Below, piece by piece: positions 62,619 through 64,000 of a stretch of 64,000 bases of DNA. The stretch is from Sphingobacterium micropteri (lineage in GTDB: Bacteria; Bacteroidota; Bacteroidia; Sphingobacteriales; Sphingobacteriaceae). A program made the position numbers and the translations under genes. Position 1 is the stretch's first letter. The number at the start of each line of letters is the position of its first letter. Below the pieces are notes generated by a model. It was given only the letters and a program-made list of their open reading frames with translations. It did not search any database and was not told the DNA's origin. Location of the stretch: contig NZ_JACOIK010000001.1 of assembly GCF_014692515.1 (NCBI RefSeq), positions 62,001 through 126,000 on the forward strand. Direction: 5' to 3'.

Positions 62619-63713
62619 ATGAGGAAAATAGCTGGTTTATTGGGGGCATTGATGGTGTTGTGTTCTGCGTGTTCGAACAAGGATGTAATTCATATATCGG
62701 GGTACATAGACAACCCGGGGAATGTGAAGGTCATTGCTTTTCACGAAGGTGATAGAAAGTTAGATTCTGTCTACCTTGCCGATGGAAATAAATTTAAATT
62801 TGAGCGGCAGGCTACACAGCCTCGCTTGCTTTCTGTCGTGCTAGGGAACAATAAGTATCCTGTCATTTTGACCCCCGGTGAGCCCTTGAAATTTGTTGCC
62901 GATATGCATCATCCAGAGGATTATCAGGTAGAAGGCTCCGCGTTGACGACAGCGTTAAAAGAGTTTGCCCCTTACCAACGTCGTAAAGAACTGGTTCAGG
63001 ACTCATTACAAGGTGCGTTTGCGAAAGCAACCTTAAATAAGTCAGCCGAAGAGATCGAAAGTTTACGCTTTGATTACTTAACGGAGTTTAAATCGAAATT
63101 AGCGGCGTATACGCAGCAAGTGGTAACATTTGCGGAACAACATAAAAATCTTGCGGGGTTTTATGCTATGAGTACATTAGACCCCGAGATTGCTGAAGCA
63201 GAGATTATCACTTATGCAGATGAAATTGAAGATGCATTCACGGATAATCGTTATGTGTCTCAATTTAAAGAGGAAGCAAAGAAACTAAAGCGGTTGGCTG
63301 TAGGGCAGCCGGCGCCGGAAATCGAATCATTTACACCGAATAACAAAGCTGTAAAACTTTCTGATTTTAAAGGACAATATGTACTGGTTGATTTTTGGGC
63401 TTCGTGGTGTGCGCCGTGTAGAGAGGAAAATCCTAATATCGTGAAGCTGTACCATACCTATAAGAATAAAGGATTTACGGTGTTGGGTGTATCGTTGGAT
63501 AATAATCCAGGTAGTTGGATACGAGCGATCGAAGCGGATAATTTAGATTGGACGCAAGTTTCCGATTTGCAGGCTTGGAGTTCTGATTTGGTTGTAAACT
63601 ATCGTATTAAAGCGATTCCGTCATCGTATTTACTAGATCCTGAGGGGAAGATACTAGCTAAAAATTTAAGAGGTAAGGCGCTAGCTGAATTTTTGCAGCA
63701 AACTTTAAATTAA
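62619..63713 (+). CDS. TlpA-like thioredoxin-fold lipoprotein (DUF4369 N-terminal domain)
   Basis: The 364-residue protein has a lipoprotein signal with lipobox Cys18 (CSAC). A DUF4369-like beta-domain (about 25-115) and a helical stretch (about 120-225) follow. The C-terminal AhpC/TSA-TlpA thioredoxin domain has the active site WCAPC (Cys264 and Cys267) in VDFWASWCAPCREENP and the cis-proline loop IKAIPSSYLLDPEG. It likely reduces or rearranges disulphides on the periplasmic face of a membrane. It starts 5 bp after alaS. Such proteins are abundant in Bacteroidota and the partner proteins are not known. Confidence 0.9.
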   Translation: MRKIAGLLGALMVLCSACSNKDVIHISGYIDNPGNVKVIAFHEGDRKLDSVYLADGNKFKFERQATQPRLLSVVLGNNKYPVILTPGEPLKFVADMHHPEDYQVEGSALTTALKEFAPYQRRKELVQDSLQGAFAKATLNKSAEEIESLRFDYLTEFKSKLAAYTQQVVTFAEQHKNLAGFYAMSTLDPEIAEAEIITYADEIEDAFTDNRYVSQFKEEAKKLKRLAVGQPAPEIESFTPNNKAVKLSDFKGQYVLVDFWASWCAPCREENPNIVKLYHTYKNKGFTVLGVSLDNNPGSWIRAIEADNLDWTQVSDLQAWSSDLVVNYRIKAIPSSYLLDPEGKILAKNLRGKALAEFLQQTLN

Positions 63714-63721
63714 GAAGATAT

Positions 63722-63795
63722 TTAACAACTGTTAAGCAGTTAACAATTTGATAACACATCCTTAACGTTGTTTTACCATTTAGTACATAATTTAG
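63722..63795 (+). promoter_or_regulatory. TTAAC repeat array plus promoter before the response regulator gene
   Basis: TTAAC-like units start at 63722, 63732 (TTAAG), 63740, 63751 (ATAAC) and 63762; the last three are exactly 11 bp apart. Right after the array, TTG (63768-63770) and TAATTTAG (63788-63795) form a 17-base-spaced near-consensus promoter. OmpR/PhoB-family regulators bind such 11-bp direct repeats next to the -33 element. Confidence 0.5.
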
Positions 63796-63808
63796 CAAAA
63801 AAACAACA

Positions 63809-64000
63809 ATGAATGCCAATCAAAAAATACTAGTGGTAGATGATGAACGAGATATCGTTGATTTAATATCATACAGTCTGACGAAAGAAGGTTATCAAGT
63901 TTATCAAGCATACAACGGGAAGGAAGGAATAGAAGTTGCTAAGCAGGTTAATCCAGATTTAATTATTTTAGACGTCATGATGCCGGAAATGGATGGTATA
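63809..64000 (+). CDS. OmpR/PhoB-type response regulator, 3' truncated by window edge
   Basis: A frame opens at the ATG at 63809 and runs off the right edge, giving 64 residues: MNANQKILVVDDERDIVDLI at the start and LIILDVMMPEMDG near the end. The acidic pair Asp11-Asp12 and the phosphate-accepting Asp55 of a receiver domain are visible. The output domain lies outside the window; the start resembles PhoB/PhoP-type regulators of Bacteroidota, usually followed by a winged-helix domain and a sensor kinase gene. The AT-rich leader with TTAAC repeats may be its own control region. Confidence 0.85.
   Translation, partial: MNANQKILVVDDERDIVDLISYSLTKEGYQVYQAYNGKEGIEVAKQVNPDLIILDVMMPEMDGI

Overview
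The window looks like chromosomal DNA of a Bacteroidota bacterium, most likely a Sphingobacteriaceae member (Pedobacter/Sphingobacterium/Olivibacter-like). This rests on three SusC/SusD pairs, a hybrid two-component regulator, a FecI/FecR pair next to an STN-containing SusC, a DUF6266 protein, promoters of the TTG-N17..23-TAnnTTTG type, and weak Shine-Dalgarno sequences. Genus is an inference. I found no rRNA, tRNA, insertion sequence, phage gene or CRISPR array.

Region 1 (1-17.5 kb) begins with a plus-strand run: a DadA-type FAD oxidoreductase cut by the left edge, a DUF885 protein, an APC amino-acid permease, an S9 dipeptidyl peptidase and an M24 Xaa-Pro aminopeptidase. A SusC/SusD pair follows, with a strong hairpin just before the susC start codon. 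A convergent LamG-GH127/GH146 beta-L-arabinofuranosidase, ldhA and a DUF6266 gene complete the region. Together the proline-specific peptidases, the amino-acid oxidase, the importer and the arabinofuranosidase suggest use of proline/hydroxyproline-rich peptides or plant hydroxyproline-rich glycoproteins. That reading is inference.

Region 2 (17.8-49.2 kb) is a large polysaccharide utilisation locus. A hybrid two-component system (HTCS) with a clear promoter precedes SusC/SusD, an alginate-lyase-fold lyase, a TIG-domain surface glycan-binding lipoprotein, a GH88 unsaturated glucuronyl hydrolase, a sugar-porter permease, a GH97 enzyme, a beta-helix glycosidase, an uncharacterised alpha/beta-hydrolase-like protein, a heparinase II/III-type lyase and a GH43. 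An ECF sigma factor gene sits 12 bp after GH43 and is followed by an intrinsic terminator. Its FecR anti-sigma gene and an STN-SusC/SusD pair come next. The enzyme set points to a uronic-acid polymer: lyases make unsaturated oligomers, GH88 removes the unsaturated uronate, and GH97, GH43 and the beta-helix enzyme trim side chains. The gene order suggests that HTCS may switch on a sigma-controlled second importer.

Region 3 (49.3-64 kb) is mostly housekeeping: an NYN/OST-HTH protein, a DUF1080 lipoprotein, dnaX (with a ten-adenine tract placed to make a short gamma form), rlmB, an HPP membrane protein, a DEAD-box RNA helicase, an OmpA protein, two tandem universal stress proteins, alaS, a TlpA-like thioredoxin and the start of an OmpR/PhoB-type response regulator cut by the right edge. 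Several good terminators and promoters mark the unit boundaries.
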